DNA of 64,000 bases from Echinicola pacifica DSM 19836 (GTDB taxonomy: Bacteria; Bacteroidota; Bacteroidia; Cytophagales; Cyclobacteriaceae): contig NZ_KB890750.1 of NCBI RefSeq assembly GCF_000373245.1, positions 362,930-426,929 on the forward strand, read 5' to 3'. Made by a program: the position numbers and the translations under genes. The notes beneath the pieces are model-generated. The model was not told the DNA's origin and made no database searches. It saw only the letters and a list, made by a program, of their open reading frames with translations. Shown piece after piece: positions 56,286 through 64,000 of the stretch (its first letter is position 1; every line of letters starts with the position of its first letter).

Positions 56286-58592
56286 TTAGTGTTTTAATAG
56301 CTGGTTTAAGGAGATATTCATTCCCATAAAATAGGTTCTTCCGGGGTTGGTACTGTCATATAGGTTTACTGCATCGGAGAGGTTTCTTACACCAGCTTCC
56401 ATTCTTATCCCATTGTCAAATTCCTTATCTATACTGAGGTGTACTTGTAGGACTCCATCTGCATATTCTGAGGCATCATCGAGGATCTGATTGCCATTCA
56501 CATCCCCAAATCCATATTTTCCTCTATATATTCCTCGAAGGCTAAAATTCAATCCGGTTATTTGTTCCCAATAGTTTACTTTGAAATTGCCACTATGACG
56601 ACTTCTGTTAAATAAGCCACCATAATCGCCCTTCACCACTCTTACGGTGGTCCCGGCAGCGGTGCGCTTGAAGTATTTCTCATCCTTAATATCCTGCAGC
56701 ACTTCCTGGTCTTGACTATCCAAATAGGCATAGCCTATGCTGAAACTCAATTGGGGATGAGGACGATAGGAAATATCGATTTCCACCCCTTGGGTGACGA
56801 TTTGATTTAGGTTCAGATAGCTGTACACAAATTGTCCGTTGCTAAGGCGTGCCACTGCGGCCGTTTCGATAAGATTGTAGATTTGATTTCTATAGAAATT
56901 GGTATTGACAAATAGGTTTTCACTCCACTTCCAGCGGAAGCCCGTATTTATGGCCCAGCTGTTTTCAGCGCTAAGGTCCCCAAAGATGCCAGGGTCCATG
57001 AGGTATTGCTGGATCTGACCCTGATCATCAAGCTGGCTAACTCCCTCCTCTACCACCATGGAGCCATAGACATAGTAGCCCACCGCAGCATTATTGAAGT
57101 TTAAAAGCAATTGTCTAAAATCCGGTGATTTATAGCCCGCTCCGAGGGAAGCTTGCCAGCTAAACTTTTCGGTTAGTTTATATTGCGCCGAGATTTTTGG
57201 GCTCAGTCTCCTGCCATATTCGCTATGGTTATCCATTCGCGCACCAGTTACCAGATTCCACTTCTCCGATGGGTTCCACTGATGCTGAGCATAGAGATAA
57301 GTAGAGGTGAAAGTATTGACCTCATCGTAGCGTGTGGCCTTTACCGATTCGAGCTGGTGACCGATTCCAAGGGTAAGTAATTGTTTATCATCGATCCTAT
57401 AATCGGTCTGAAGCTCGGTACGGTAGTAATTTTGTGCAAAATCTTCCTCATCCAAAAGCGCATCATCTTCCTCAAATTCGCTAAGGGAATAAGTTTGGTA
57501 ATAACTGCTCATATTCCGCAGGGTAAAAGTCCAGTCCTCCTCAGGCTTAAATCGTATGGAAGGATTAATATTCATTTCCTTTCTGTCAGCGCTTAGCCTT
57601 GCGGAAGCAGTTTCATTATCCCTACTGGCTGAGATTCTATCTTCTGATTTTTCCTTATACCAGCGTCCATTTATACCAAACTTCCATGTATTTCCCAGCT
57701 CTTTGGCGAGTTTCAGTTGAGCGGTTTGAGCCTGAGATGGAGCTTTGGTATGGCCAAGGCTTTCGGGATCCAGATCGTAGCCATCTGTTTTATAGTGATC
57801 ATAATTCCCATATACACTCCATCCATTATTTTTATGACCCAATTCTGCTGCAAGATCCCGGGAACGAAAACTCCCATACCGACCCCTGATAGTAGCCGTC
57901 CATGGTTCTTCTTGTTTTTTGGTGATAATATTGATTAGCCCAGCCATGGCCTCACTTCCATATATGGCACTCGATGGTCCCCAGAGGATTTCGATGCGTT
58001 CAATATTACTTACACTTATTCTATCCAGGTCAAATAAACCACCCGACCGGCCAATCAGCGGTTCGCCATCCAGCAAGATTAAAATATAATCAGAATCCAG
58101 TCCTTGCATCTGCAGGCCTGTGCCATGGTCTGCGACGAGCTGCAATCCCGTTTGCTCACTTAAGACATCAGAAAGCCTGAAAGCTCCTGTTTCCTGAATT
58201 TTCTCCTTGGTGAGCACCGATACAGGCATGGGTAAATCTTGTACGCTTTGGCCCGTACGTGTGGCAGCGAGCACATATTCCTCCAGCTGCCCAAGGGACT
58301 CCTGCAAGATGATCCGGGGATCCTTTAGCAGCTCCCCCACTGAGACACTTAGCCGATCAAAGCCCATCGCATAAATCTCCAGTGAGGTCTCTTCCTGATA
58401 CGCTTCAATGTCAATCTCCGCAGCCCCCCTTTCGTCCACCATAATCGCAGGGATTCCCGGCACCCGAATAATGCCATGAGGGATGGGGCTGCCCTTCGCA
58501 TCCAGCAGTTTGATCCGCAAGGGATCCTGCTTAGCCCAACTTTTAGGACTGATAAGCAGCAGAAGAAAGGTGTATAGTATTATTCTTTTCAT
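56286..58592 (-). CDS. hmuR: TonB-dependent heme receptor (HmuR-like)
   Basis: I use the ATG at 58592, which gives a signal peptide MKRIILYTFLLLLISPKSWA; a frame from 58643 would run through an intergenic hairpin. The 768-residue protein has a short carboxypeptidase-like domain, a plug (about 105-215, MPVSVLTKEKIQETGAFRLSDVL and GLDSDYILILLDGEPLIGRSGG and YGSEAMAGLINIITKK) and a barrel ending YFMGMNISLNQLLKH. Position between hmuS and hmuY defines it as the heme transporter of the outer membrane. Confidence 0.92.
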   Translation of the reverse strand: MKRIILYTFLLLLISPKSWAKQDPLRIKLLDAKGSPIPHGIIRVPGIPAIMVDERGAAEIDIEAYQEETSLEIYAMGFDRLSVSVGELLKDPRIILQESLGQLEEYVLAATRTGQSVQDLPMPVSVLTKEKIQETGAFRLSDVLSEQTGLQLVADHGTGLQMQGLDSDYILILLDGEPLIGRSGGLFDLDRISVSNIERIEILWGPSSAIYGSEAMAGLINIITKKQEEPWTATIRGRYGSFRSRDLAAELGHKNNGWSVYGNYDHYKTDGYDLDPESLGHTKAPSQAQTAQLKLAKELGNTWKFGINGRWYKEKSEDRISASRDNETASARLSADRKEMNINPSIRFKPEEDWTFTLRNMSSYYQTYSLSEFEEDDALLDEEDFAQNYYRTELQTDYRIDDKQLLTLGIGHQLESVKATRYDEVNTFTSTYLYAQHQWNPSEKWNLVTGARMDNHSEYGRRLSPKISAQYKLTEKFSWQASLGAGYKSPDFRQLLLNFNNAAVGYYVYGSMVVEEGVSQLDDQGQIQQYLMDPGIFGDLSAENSWAINTGFRWKWSENLFVNTNFYRNQIYNLIETAAVARLSNGQFVYSYLNLNQIVTQGVEIDISYRPHPQLSFSIGYAYLDSQDQEVLQDIKDEKYFKRTAAGTTVRVVKGDYGGLFNRSRHSGNFKVNYWEQITGLNFSLRGIYRGKYGFGDVNGNQILDDASEYADGVLQVHLSIDKEFDNGIRMEAGVRNLSDAVNLYDSTNPGRTYFMGMNISLNQLLKH

Positions 58593-58616
58593 AATTAATG
58601 CGTTTGGGGATTTGAA

Positions 58617-58637
58617 CCTCGGGCCGTCTGCCCGAGG
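58617..58637 (-). promoter_or_regulatory. GC-rich intercistronic hairpin between hmuS and hmuR
   Basis: A perfect 8-bp stem CCTCGGGC / GCCCGAGG with a 5-nt loop lies in the 96-bp gap between hmuS and hmuR. No T-run follows in the leftward direction, so it is not a normal terminator. It may protect the downstream hmuRY mRNA or mark a processing site (inference). Confidence 0.55.
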
Positions 58638-58688
58638 TATCAAAACAACTCAAAAAATCAAGAGACAATCATAAAAAATGCGTTCACA

Positions 58689-59738
58689 CTATCTTTTAGG
58701 AAGTTGCCCTATTAGCTGCTTCCAAGCTACATTTTGAGGGATTCCCGGCTTGCGAAGTCCAAAATACTGAGCGACCAATTCGCCGGTAGCATCAAATAAT
58801 TCGACCGAGCTTACCAGCCCATCAGCGGTATTTTTATGCACTACCCAGGCCTTATCGATACGGTCTTCATTCAGGTGCATCACAAAATCCGGATCCATGA
58901 TATTAAACCAGTTGTCAATCTGCTTTAGGTTTTTGACCTTGCCTTGATGGATCTGAATAATTCCTTTATTACCAGCAAATATCATTATGGGTAACTGCTG
59001 GTCAGAGGCTAGCTCGAGCAGTCGACGCACCGCCAGGCGGTCCACCTGATAGGCCCATTGACTTCCTATCTTTTCTAAGGCCACCTGACGGTGCAATTGG
59101 TATTTTTTCAGCATGCCGTAGAAGTCGTGGGTGTCTTTCATTTCTTCCCAATCTTTCCTAAAAGCATCTTCATCTATATTCGTCTGGTAGCTTACGGCTG
59201 GGGCTGGACTTATAGCTAGCGGAGCCATTTGGTCCAGGGCTTTGAATTCGGTTTTGATATGATCAAAAACTTCCAAATTACTTTCTTTTTGCAAATAGAT
59301 TTTTAAAATGGCTACCCCAGCAGCGTCAAAGAATTGGAAACTCTTCATGGGACCTCTAGCCCCGTCCACCTCTGCGGAGAAGCCATACTTCCAATTGCTA
59401 AAGAATATTCGCTGCTCGATGGGACCGATCACAGTAGCCATCTGGTGAGGTGCTTTCCCATGAATACTGATCTTCTGAAAAGTCCCTTTATGCTCCAGCA
59501 CGCAGCCCTCTGATCGGGCGAGCGACAGGACTCTTCCGAGGTCACGGCATTGCAGGATAAGGTCCGGCCAATGTCCTTCCAAGCGACTTACTCCCTCTCC
59601 AATTCCTGTAGCTAGGAGCTCTGCTTCGGAAACTCCAAGCTGGGCAGCCGCTTCACGAATCCTTACTGTAGGATTATTGATTTTGAATTGCTGGTATTTC
59701 TCCTTCAGGCTATAGGCTGTATTGATGGCTGTGTTCAT
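58689..59738 (-). CDS. hmuS: HmuS/ChuS-type hemin-degrading factor
   Basis: The 349-residue cytoplasmic protein has two homologous halves, as in HemS/ChuS. The first (about 15-170) includes RIREAAAQLGVSEAELLATGIGEGVSRL and the second (about 195-345) includes NIMDPDFVMHLNEDRIDKAWVVHKNTADGLVSSVELFDATGE. It binds imported heme and helps degrade or transfer it. It starts 3 bp after the hmuV stop. Confidence 0.92.
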   Translation of the reverse strand: MNTAINTAYSLKEKYQQFKINNPTVRIREAAAQLGVSEAELLATGIGEGVSRLEGHWPDLILQCRDLGRVLSLARSEGCVLEHKGTFQKISIHGKAPHQMATVIGPIEQRIFFSNWKYGFSAEVDGARGPMKSFQFFDAAGVAILKIYLQKESNLEVFDHIKTEFKALDQMAPLAISPAPAVSYQTNIDEDAFRKDWEEMKDTHDFYGMLKKYQLHRQVALEKIGSQWAYQVDRLAVRRLLELASDQQLPIMIFAGNKGIIQIHQGKVKNLKQIDNWFNIMDPDFVMHLNEDRIDKAWVVHKNTADGLVSSVELFDATGELVAQYFGLRKPGIPQNVAWKQLIGQLPKR

Positions 59739-59741
59739 AGT

Positions 59742-60566
59742 TTATGCTGTTTTTATGGATGCGTATTTAAATTGTTTTTCTTGTTGTTGTACTCGGGTTT
59801 CTGAGGTAATAATGATGTCTTGTGCATATAAAGGGTGATTTATTACCGATATAGGGTGGTCAAAGACCTCAGTAAGCTTTTGCGAAGTCATCACCTCTAA
59901 GCGTGGCCCATAATGAAGAGCCCTCCCTTTATTTAATAATAGAACCTTATCGGCATATTGCGCGGCTAAGTTGAGGTCATGGACTATTGCTAATACTCCA
60001 ATATTCTTATGCTTTACCTTCTGGACAAGTTTCAGAACTTGATGCTGCTGGGCAATATCCATGCTGGAGGTTGGTTCATCAAGAAAGAGGTATCTAGGGT
60101 TTGGCTTGTCTTCCCAGATTTGTAATAAAACCCGAGCAAGGTGCACGCGCTGTTTCTCACCGCCCGAAAGCTCCTCCATCTGCCGATAGGCAAATTCCCT
60201 GGTCTCTGTGAGGCCCATGACCTCCTCCATCAGCTCATACGACCGGCTATTTTTCTGATGGGAAAGCATCCCCAAGGCAATTACCTCCAAGGCAGTATAG
60301 GAGAAACTTACCTGACTATGCTGAGGCATCACCGCTCGCAACATCGCCATTTGGACGGCAGTCAATGTCTGTAGCGGCAGGGAATTGATCGATAGGTCTC
60401 CGCCGCATGCAGTGGTTTCTCCAGTGAGAAGCTTGAGTAAGGTAGATTTTCCAGCGCCATTTGGCCCTAATACCACGAGCAGCTCCCCAGGATGAACGGT
60501 CAGGTTGATAGGCTCCAAAATGGCTTTATGTTGAATCGAATAGGTCAATGCTGTGGTTTGGATCAT
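59742..60566 (-). CDS. hmuV: Heme ABC transporter ATP-binding protein
   Basis: The 274-residue ATPase has Walker A GPNGAGKST (residues 34-42), the signature LSGGEKQRVHLARVL, Walker B YLFLDEPTS and the switch His in AIVHDLNLA. It drives the HmuU permease. Its start overlaps the hmuU stop by 4 bp. Confidence 0.95.
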   Translation of the reverse strand: MIQTTALTYSIQHKAILEPINLTVHPGELLVVLGPNGAGKSTLLKLLTGETTACGGDLSINSLPLQTLTAVQMAMLRAVMPQHSQVSFSYTALEVIALGMLSHQKNSRSYELMEEVMGLTETREFAYRQMEELSGGEKQRVHLARVLLQIWEDKPNPRYLFLDEPTSSMDIAQQHQVLKLVQKVKHKNIGVLAIVHDLNLAAQYADKVLLLNKGRALHYGPRLEVMTSQKLTEVFDHPISVINHPLYAQDIIITSETRVQQQEKQFKYASIKTA

Positions 60567-61633
60567 ATCGTCCGCTTGCTTTTGAAGTTCAATAGAATAT
60601 ACAGAAAAAAGGGAGCACCAATCAGCGCTGTGATGATGCCAACCGATAATTCCGCAGGAGCCACCAGGACCCTGGCTAGGATATCGGAGCCCAGCATCAG
60701 TATTGCCCCAACGAGAAACGAAGCGGGAAGTAAGGTATGATGGTCCGCACCCAGCACCATTCTCACCAGATGCGGAACCACCAAACCTACAAATCCAATG
60801 GCGCCAGTCACGGATACGCCAGCGCCTACGGCCAGAGCGCTGAAGACCAAAAGCGTCATTTTTACTTTTTGGACATCGATTCCCATATGAAAAGCCTCTG
60901 ATTCTCCTAAGGCAAAGGCATTCAATGCCCGGGGAAAGGATAACATAATCAGACTGGAAATAATGATCAAGGTGCCCACAATATATAGTTTAGTCCAGCT
61001 GGCTCCACCTAGACTTCCTAAGCTCCAAAAGGTGAAATTCCTAATGGCATTGTCATCACCAAAATAGATGGCTAAGCCGATGAGTGCACCCGAAAGTGCA
61101 TTCATGGCCACACCAGCAAGTATCAAAATAGCGATATCGGTTTTGCCGGCTTTGCTGGCAAGCTTATACACCAAAATGGTGTTGAGCAAGCCGCCAACAA
61201 AAGCCGACAATGGCAAAGCAAATACGCCTATAAAAGACTGCAACTGCCAACCGATGGAACTAGAAAACACAATTATAATTACGGCAAATAAAGCGCTGCC
61301 TGAGCTCACTCCAATAATTGCCGGCTCCACCAGGGGATTTCTAAAAAGCCCCTGAAGGCAGACCCCCGCTACAGCCAGGCTACCCCCTACCACGATTGCC
61401 AATAACACACGCGGTAACCTGATGGTCCAGAGGACATTCATTTTTTCGGCAGCCAAATGGCTGACAGGCATCCCTAACTTATGAGCAAAAATCCCGAGCA
61501 CCTCAGAGGCAGTGATGGGGTAGGCCCCTGTCACTAGCGATAGCATAATCGCCACCAGCAGCACACTGCCAATAATTGCCAAGGCCATTTTGCGATGACT
61601 CGAGCGGGTAGAAAGATAAAGGGATAGCTGCAT
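60563..61633 (-). CDS. hmuU: FecCD-family heme ABC transporter permease
   Basis: The 356-residue membrane protein has about nine to ten helices and the FecCD family features RLPRVLLAIVVGGSLAVAGVCLQGLFRNPLVEPAIIGVSSGSALFAV and GAIGFVGLVVPHLVRMVLG. It forms the inner-membrane channel for heme. It sits 6 bp after hmuT and overlaps hmuV. Confidence 0.95.
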   Translation of the reverse strand: MQLSLYLSTRSSHRKMALAIIGSVLLVAIMLSLVTGAYPITASEVLGIFAHKLGMPVSHLAAEKMNVLWTIRLPRVLLAIVVGGSLAVAGVCLQGLFRNPLVEPAIIGVSSGSALFAVIIIVFSSSIGWQLQSFIGVFALPLSAFVGGLLNTILVYKLASKAGKTDIAILILAGVAMNALSGALIGLAIYFGDDNAIRNFTFWSLGSLGGASWTKLYIVGTLIIISSLIMLSFPRALNAFALGESEAFHMGIDVQKVKMTLLVFSALAVGAGVSVTGAIGFVGLVVPHLVRMVLGADHHTLLPASFLVGAILMLGSDILARVLVAPAELSVGIITALIGAPFFLYILLNFKSKRTI

Positions 61634-61639
61634 GGCTGA

Positions 61640-62509
61640 TTAAGGATGGATTTTTTGGAATAATTCGATCGCTGCCTGCCCAAGCCTTGGGCCAAATCCC
61701 GAAAGATAATGTCCATCCATGGCGATCAGCTGATTGCTCCTCCAGGCTGTGGTTTCAGTGATTCCCTGGATTGACTTCAGGCCTTCCTTACCCCCAGCTG
61801 CCTGAAAGCCGGATTCGAATAATAAGATATAATCAGGGTTTAATGCCGGCAGAGCCTCTGGGCTAAGGGGCTTCAGTCCTGTAAAATCCACGGCCACCAT
61901 TTGTCCCCCAGCCAAAGTGATCATGCCCTCCGCAAAGGACTCCCTACCTGCCAAAAACACCATCTCTGGCCCGTGAGACATGATAAATGCCACGCTTGGC
62001 CTTCTTCCATCTCCTTCCTTCATCGCTGATAATTTCGCCAAATCCTGCTGCAATTGGACAATTAATGACTGCGCCTTATCCTGCTCATTTAATAATAGGC
62101 CTAAGTCTGTTATCAATTGTACTGCTTCTTCGGGATTTTGTGGCTTATGTTTTTCATGAATGGATTTCCCACTATTCTTAAGCTGACTCACCACATCATT
62201 ATTTAGATAGCCTTCCTCTATGATGACCTGATCTGGGCTTAGGGAAAGAATACCCTCGGCTTGAATCTGATTCCGGTAGCCTATGGAAGGAAGCTCCTGC
62301 ATGCTATTAGGATAGGTGCTGGTACGGTCTGTTGCGATGATATCTCCACCGTGCCCCAGTGCATAGACTATCTCCGTGAGCGTGCCTCCCGCGGTGATGA
62401 TTTTCTGGGAGCTGTTACTGGCTTCCTTTTCGGCCTGCTCCTCTTGAGGCTTATTTGTACAGCTGATGAAAGCGATGATGATCAAAAATAGGCTAAGTGC
62501 TCGATTCAT
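61640..62509 (-). CDS. hmuT: Heme ABC transporter substrate-binding lipoprotein
   Basis: The 289-residue protein has a lipoprotein signal (lipobox FISC, Cys17) and a periplasmic binding protein fold of the HmuT/BhuT type: IITAGGTLTEIVYALGHGGDIIATDRTSTYP at the start and the ending MDGHYLSGFGPRLGQAAIELF. It is the first gene of the leftward operon and receives heme from the outer-membrane receptor. Its promoter is clearly visible upstream. Confidence 0.93.
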   Translation of the reverse strand: MNRALSLFLIIIAFISCTNKPQEEQAEKEASNSSQKIITAGGTLTEIVYALGHGGDIIATDRTSTYPNSMQELPSIGYRNQIQAEGILSLSPDQVIIEEGYLNNDVVSQLKNSGKSIHEKHKPQNPEEAVQLITDLGLLLNEQDKAQSLIVQLQQDLAKLSAMKEGDGRRPSVAFIMSHGPEMVFLAGRESFAEGMITLAGGQMVAVDFTGLKPLSPEALPALNPDYILLFESGFQAAGGKEGLKSIQGITETTAWRSNQLIAMDGHYLSGFGPRLGQAAIELFQKIHP

Positions 62510-62536
62510 TATTTAGATTAATTAAAGATAACTCTA

Positions 62537-62567
62537 CAAAAGTATATCTATTTAGATTTAATCCAAA
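62537..62567 (-). promoter_or_regulatory. Predicted hmu operon promoter
   Basis: On the minus strand TTTG (62567-62564) is followed after 19 bp by TACTTTTG (62544-62537), matching TTG-N19-TAnnTTTG. Transcription would start near 62530, leaving a short leader of about 21 nt before the hmuT ATG at 62509. Confidence 0.7.
62551..62567 (-). promoter_or_regulatory. Putative metalloregulator operator (hmu operon)
   Basis: TTTAGATT-T-AATCCAAA is an inverted repeat with 7 of 8 paired positions. It covers the -33 element and most of the spacer of the hmu promoter, the right place for repression. A second half-site TTTAGATT is at 62512-62519 in the leader. A related sequence is in the other iron promoter at 26909-26925. 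Confidence 0.5.
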
Positions 62568-62595
62568 TAAATTCTAATTGATATAATTTATCGAA

Positions 62596-62787
62596 ATGCA
62601 GATCTCATTTACCGATCATGAAAATGAAATATTCATAGGCAATATCAATGAAGTACGAATGTGGCAGACCGTAAATAAATTAGGCGAAATCCTAAAGGAA
62701 CACAATGAAAAAATGGTGGTTATGAAAAATGGTCATGGAATCCAACCATACTTTCAATCATTAATTATCGGTGCGACGCAATTTTAG
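62596..62787 (+). CDS. Possible small protein gene between hmu operon and WYL regulator
   Basis: This 63-codon frame starts with ATG at 62596 and reads like a small mixed-charge protein (ISFTDHENEIFIGNINEVRMW, then a helix VNKLGEILKEHNEKMVVMKN). It diverges from hmuT and its end overlaps the convergent WYL gene by 27 bp. No family is recognised; it could be non-coding. Confidence 0.3.
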   Translation: MQISFTDHENEIFIGNINEVRMWQTVNKLGEILKEHNEKMVVMKNGHGIQPYFQSLIIGATQF

Positions 62788-63708
62788 AAGGATTTTTTCC
62801 TTTACGTATTTCCTTAGGTGAGATGGAGAAATCAAATCTGCGTATTCAGCCACCATAATAAACCATCTTGCGAAGTCATCCTCCCTACTCACTAAAAAGG
62901 TCATTTGGATTTTATCATCAATGGTGGTTTCATCGACCAGACCATAATCGTATTTCTCTTTGGCCAGGTAGGGCCAAACTTCCTGATCCACCCTACACAC
63001 AATTTTACTCAGTTGACCATTTTCCTTGATCCTATCCAGGTATTCCTGCAAATTGAAATGATTGGGTTCGAAGCATTCCTGAAGAATGCTAAGGCCTACA
63101 AAGCGGTCAATTCTGAAAGTCCGGTAATCCGCTCTAAGCTGGCAAAAAGCAACCAGGTACCATTGGTCAAAATGGTAATACACTCCAAGCGGCTCAATGA
63201 GCCTTTCCGACACCTCATTTCCCCTTGCGGCATAGTGCAGTTGACATAGCTTCTTTTGGGTGATGGCTTCCAGCAGGACGGGAATAGATTGGGGTTTGGA
63301 GGCATTGGAGGTGGAATAAGGGGTTTTTCGAATGGAGATGACATTATCCATTTGATCTGTAAGGTCCTTTTCCTTCTGTGGCAATACGGAGCGCAGTTTG
63401 ATCATGGCATTTCGGAAATGGATCATGGTGGACGGATCGGAGATATTTTCCACGATCTTCTCAGCCAATACAAAAGCGGTAGCCTCCTCAGAAGTAAACA
63501 TCACCGGAGGCAGACGATAGCCATCCACCAGGGAATAGCCTTGCCCCGCTTCACCAATTATGGGCACTCCAGCCTCTTCGAGAGATCGAATATCTCTATA
63601 AATGGTCCGCAACGAAACCTGAAACCGATCGGAAAGGGTTTGCGCCTTTACTGTGCGCTTGCTTTGCAGATGAGTAAGTATGGCCGTCAGGCGGTCTATT
63701 CTATTCAT
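62761..63708 (-). CDS. HTH/WYL-domain transcriptional regulator (YafY-type)
   Basis: The 315-residue protein has an N-terminal winged helix (about 1-60, RIDRLTAILTHLQSKRTVKAQTLSDRFQVSLRTIYRDIRSLEEAGVPI) and a WYL domain (about 140-225) with YYHFDQWYLVAFCQLRADYRTFRIDRF. A C-terminal extension (WCX) follows, about 235-310. WYL domains sense ligands, often nucleic-acid-derived, to control transcription. It lies beside the hmu operon but upstream of it in the same direction; whether it regulates heme genes is unproven. Confidence 0.9.
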   Translation of the reverse strand: MNRIDRLTAILTHLQSKRTVKAQTLSDRFQVSLRTIYRDIRSLEEAGVPIIGEAGQGYSLVDGYRLPPVMFTSEEATAFVLAEKIVENISDPSTMIHFRNAMIKLRSVLPQKEKDLTDQMDNVISIRKTPYSTSNASKPQSIPVLLEAITQKKLCQLHYAARGNEVSERLIEPLGVYYHFDQWYLVAFCQLRADYRTFRIDRFVGLSILQECFEPNHFNLQEYLDRIKENGQLSKIVCRVDQEVWPYLAKEKYDYGLVDETTIDDKIQMTFLVSREDDFARWFIMVAEYADLISPSHLRKYVKEKILLKLRRTDN

Positions 63709-64000
63709 ATTGGTCCATTTATACCTCTAAATTTACCATTTAAAAATTGAAGACGTAAGCTAAACCCAAGTCGAAAAGTTAATTCTTAAAAGCCTATTCT
63801 AGCTATATGCCCTCTCCTTCCGATCGAAAGCCCTCTTATATAGCCTATTAAGAGGCTTCAAGTCCATTTAGACTGGCGAGATCCTTTGATACCTATAAGA
63901 AATACTACTTCTATTAACTATAATAATTATTTGTCTAAGCTTAGCTTAGTCCTTATATTAGGAAGCTTTTGTTAATTCTCAAAAAAGCCAAATAACCTAC

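Noticed and set aside
58601-58640. tRNA-like T-arm sequence (GGTTCAAATCC on the minus strand) next to a GC-rich hairpin
   Set aside because: No acceptor stem, anticodon arm or paired T-stem can be formed around it.

Overview
The window is a stretch of a Bacteroidetes (Bacteroidota) chromosome, most likely from the class Cytophagia. The evidence is SusC/SusD with its own ECF sigma factor and FecR, Por-type (T9SS) C-terminal sorting tails, AraC regulators with 7-TM sensor halves, an HmuY heme protein, DUF6515 and DUF4856 families, and promoters of the -33 TTG / -7 TAnnTTTG type. The family (Cyclobacteriaceae-like) is a guess. I see no phage, insertion sequence or CRISPR array; most of the window reads as ordinary chromosome.

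Layout: 1-3 kb is the N-terminal part of a very long secreted protein of tandem DUF11/DUF7507-like repeats, running off the left edge. 3.8-6.2 kb has a membrane-bound AraC regulator and an HTH-less relative. 6.6-12.8 kb is a same-strand run of seven envelope genes (DUF2092, DUF6515, TPR, OmpA lipoprotein, two beta-barrels, DUF481). Then come a small acidic lipoprotein, a GH29 alpha-L-fucosidase, an AraC-DUF417-MsrA group resembling a reactive-chlorine response, and tRNA-Leu(CAG). 18-26.7 kb is mostly housekeeping: YpfJ-type metallopeptidase, ureohydrolase, SixA-type phosphatase, topA, sirtuin, pirin, inositol oxygenase.

26.9-33 kb is a tight four-gene iron-type operon (DUF4856 lipoprotein, imelysin lipoprotein, HTTM membrane protein, TonB receptor). 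33-40.4 kb is a SusD/SusC pair with FecR and ECF sigma factor. 40.7-47.4 kb has surE, a secreted protein of unknown function, ribBA, dnaG, an Mrp-type ATPase and a NifU-domain protein. 47.4-53.7 kb has a T9SS-exported M43 metalloprotease, a PASTA-domain membrane protein, a second T9SS cargo protein and a rhodanese. 53.9-55.5 kb is an Ada-type/AlkB alkylation-repair pair. 55.6-62.5 kb is a complete heme operon, transcribed leftward as hmuT-U-V-S-R-Y, next to a convergently placed WYL regulator.

The observation I rate highest is that the two iron operons (start near 26.9 kb and near 62.5 kb) have almost the same promoter layout: TTG, 19 bp, TAnnTTTG, with a related 17-bp imperfect inverted repeat on the core promoter and a further half-site in the leader. 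That suggests one metal-responsive repressor controls both.
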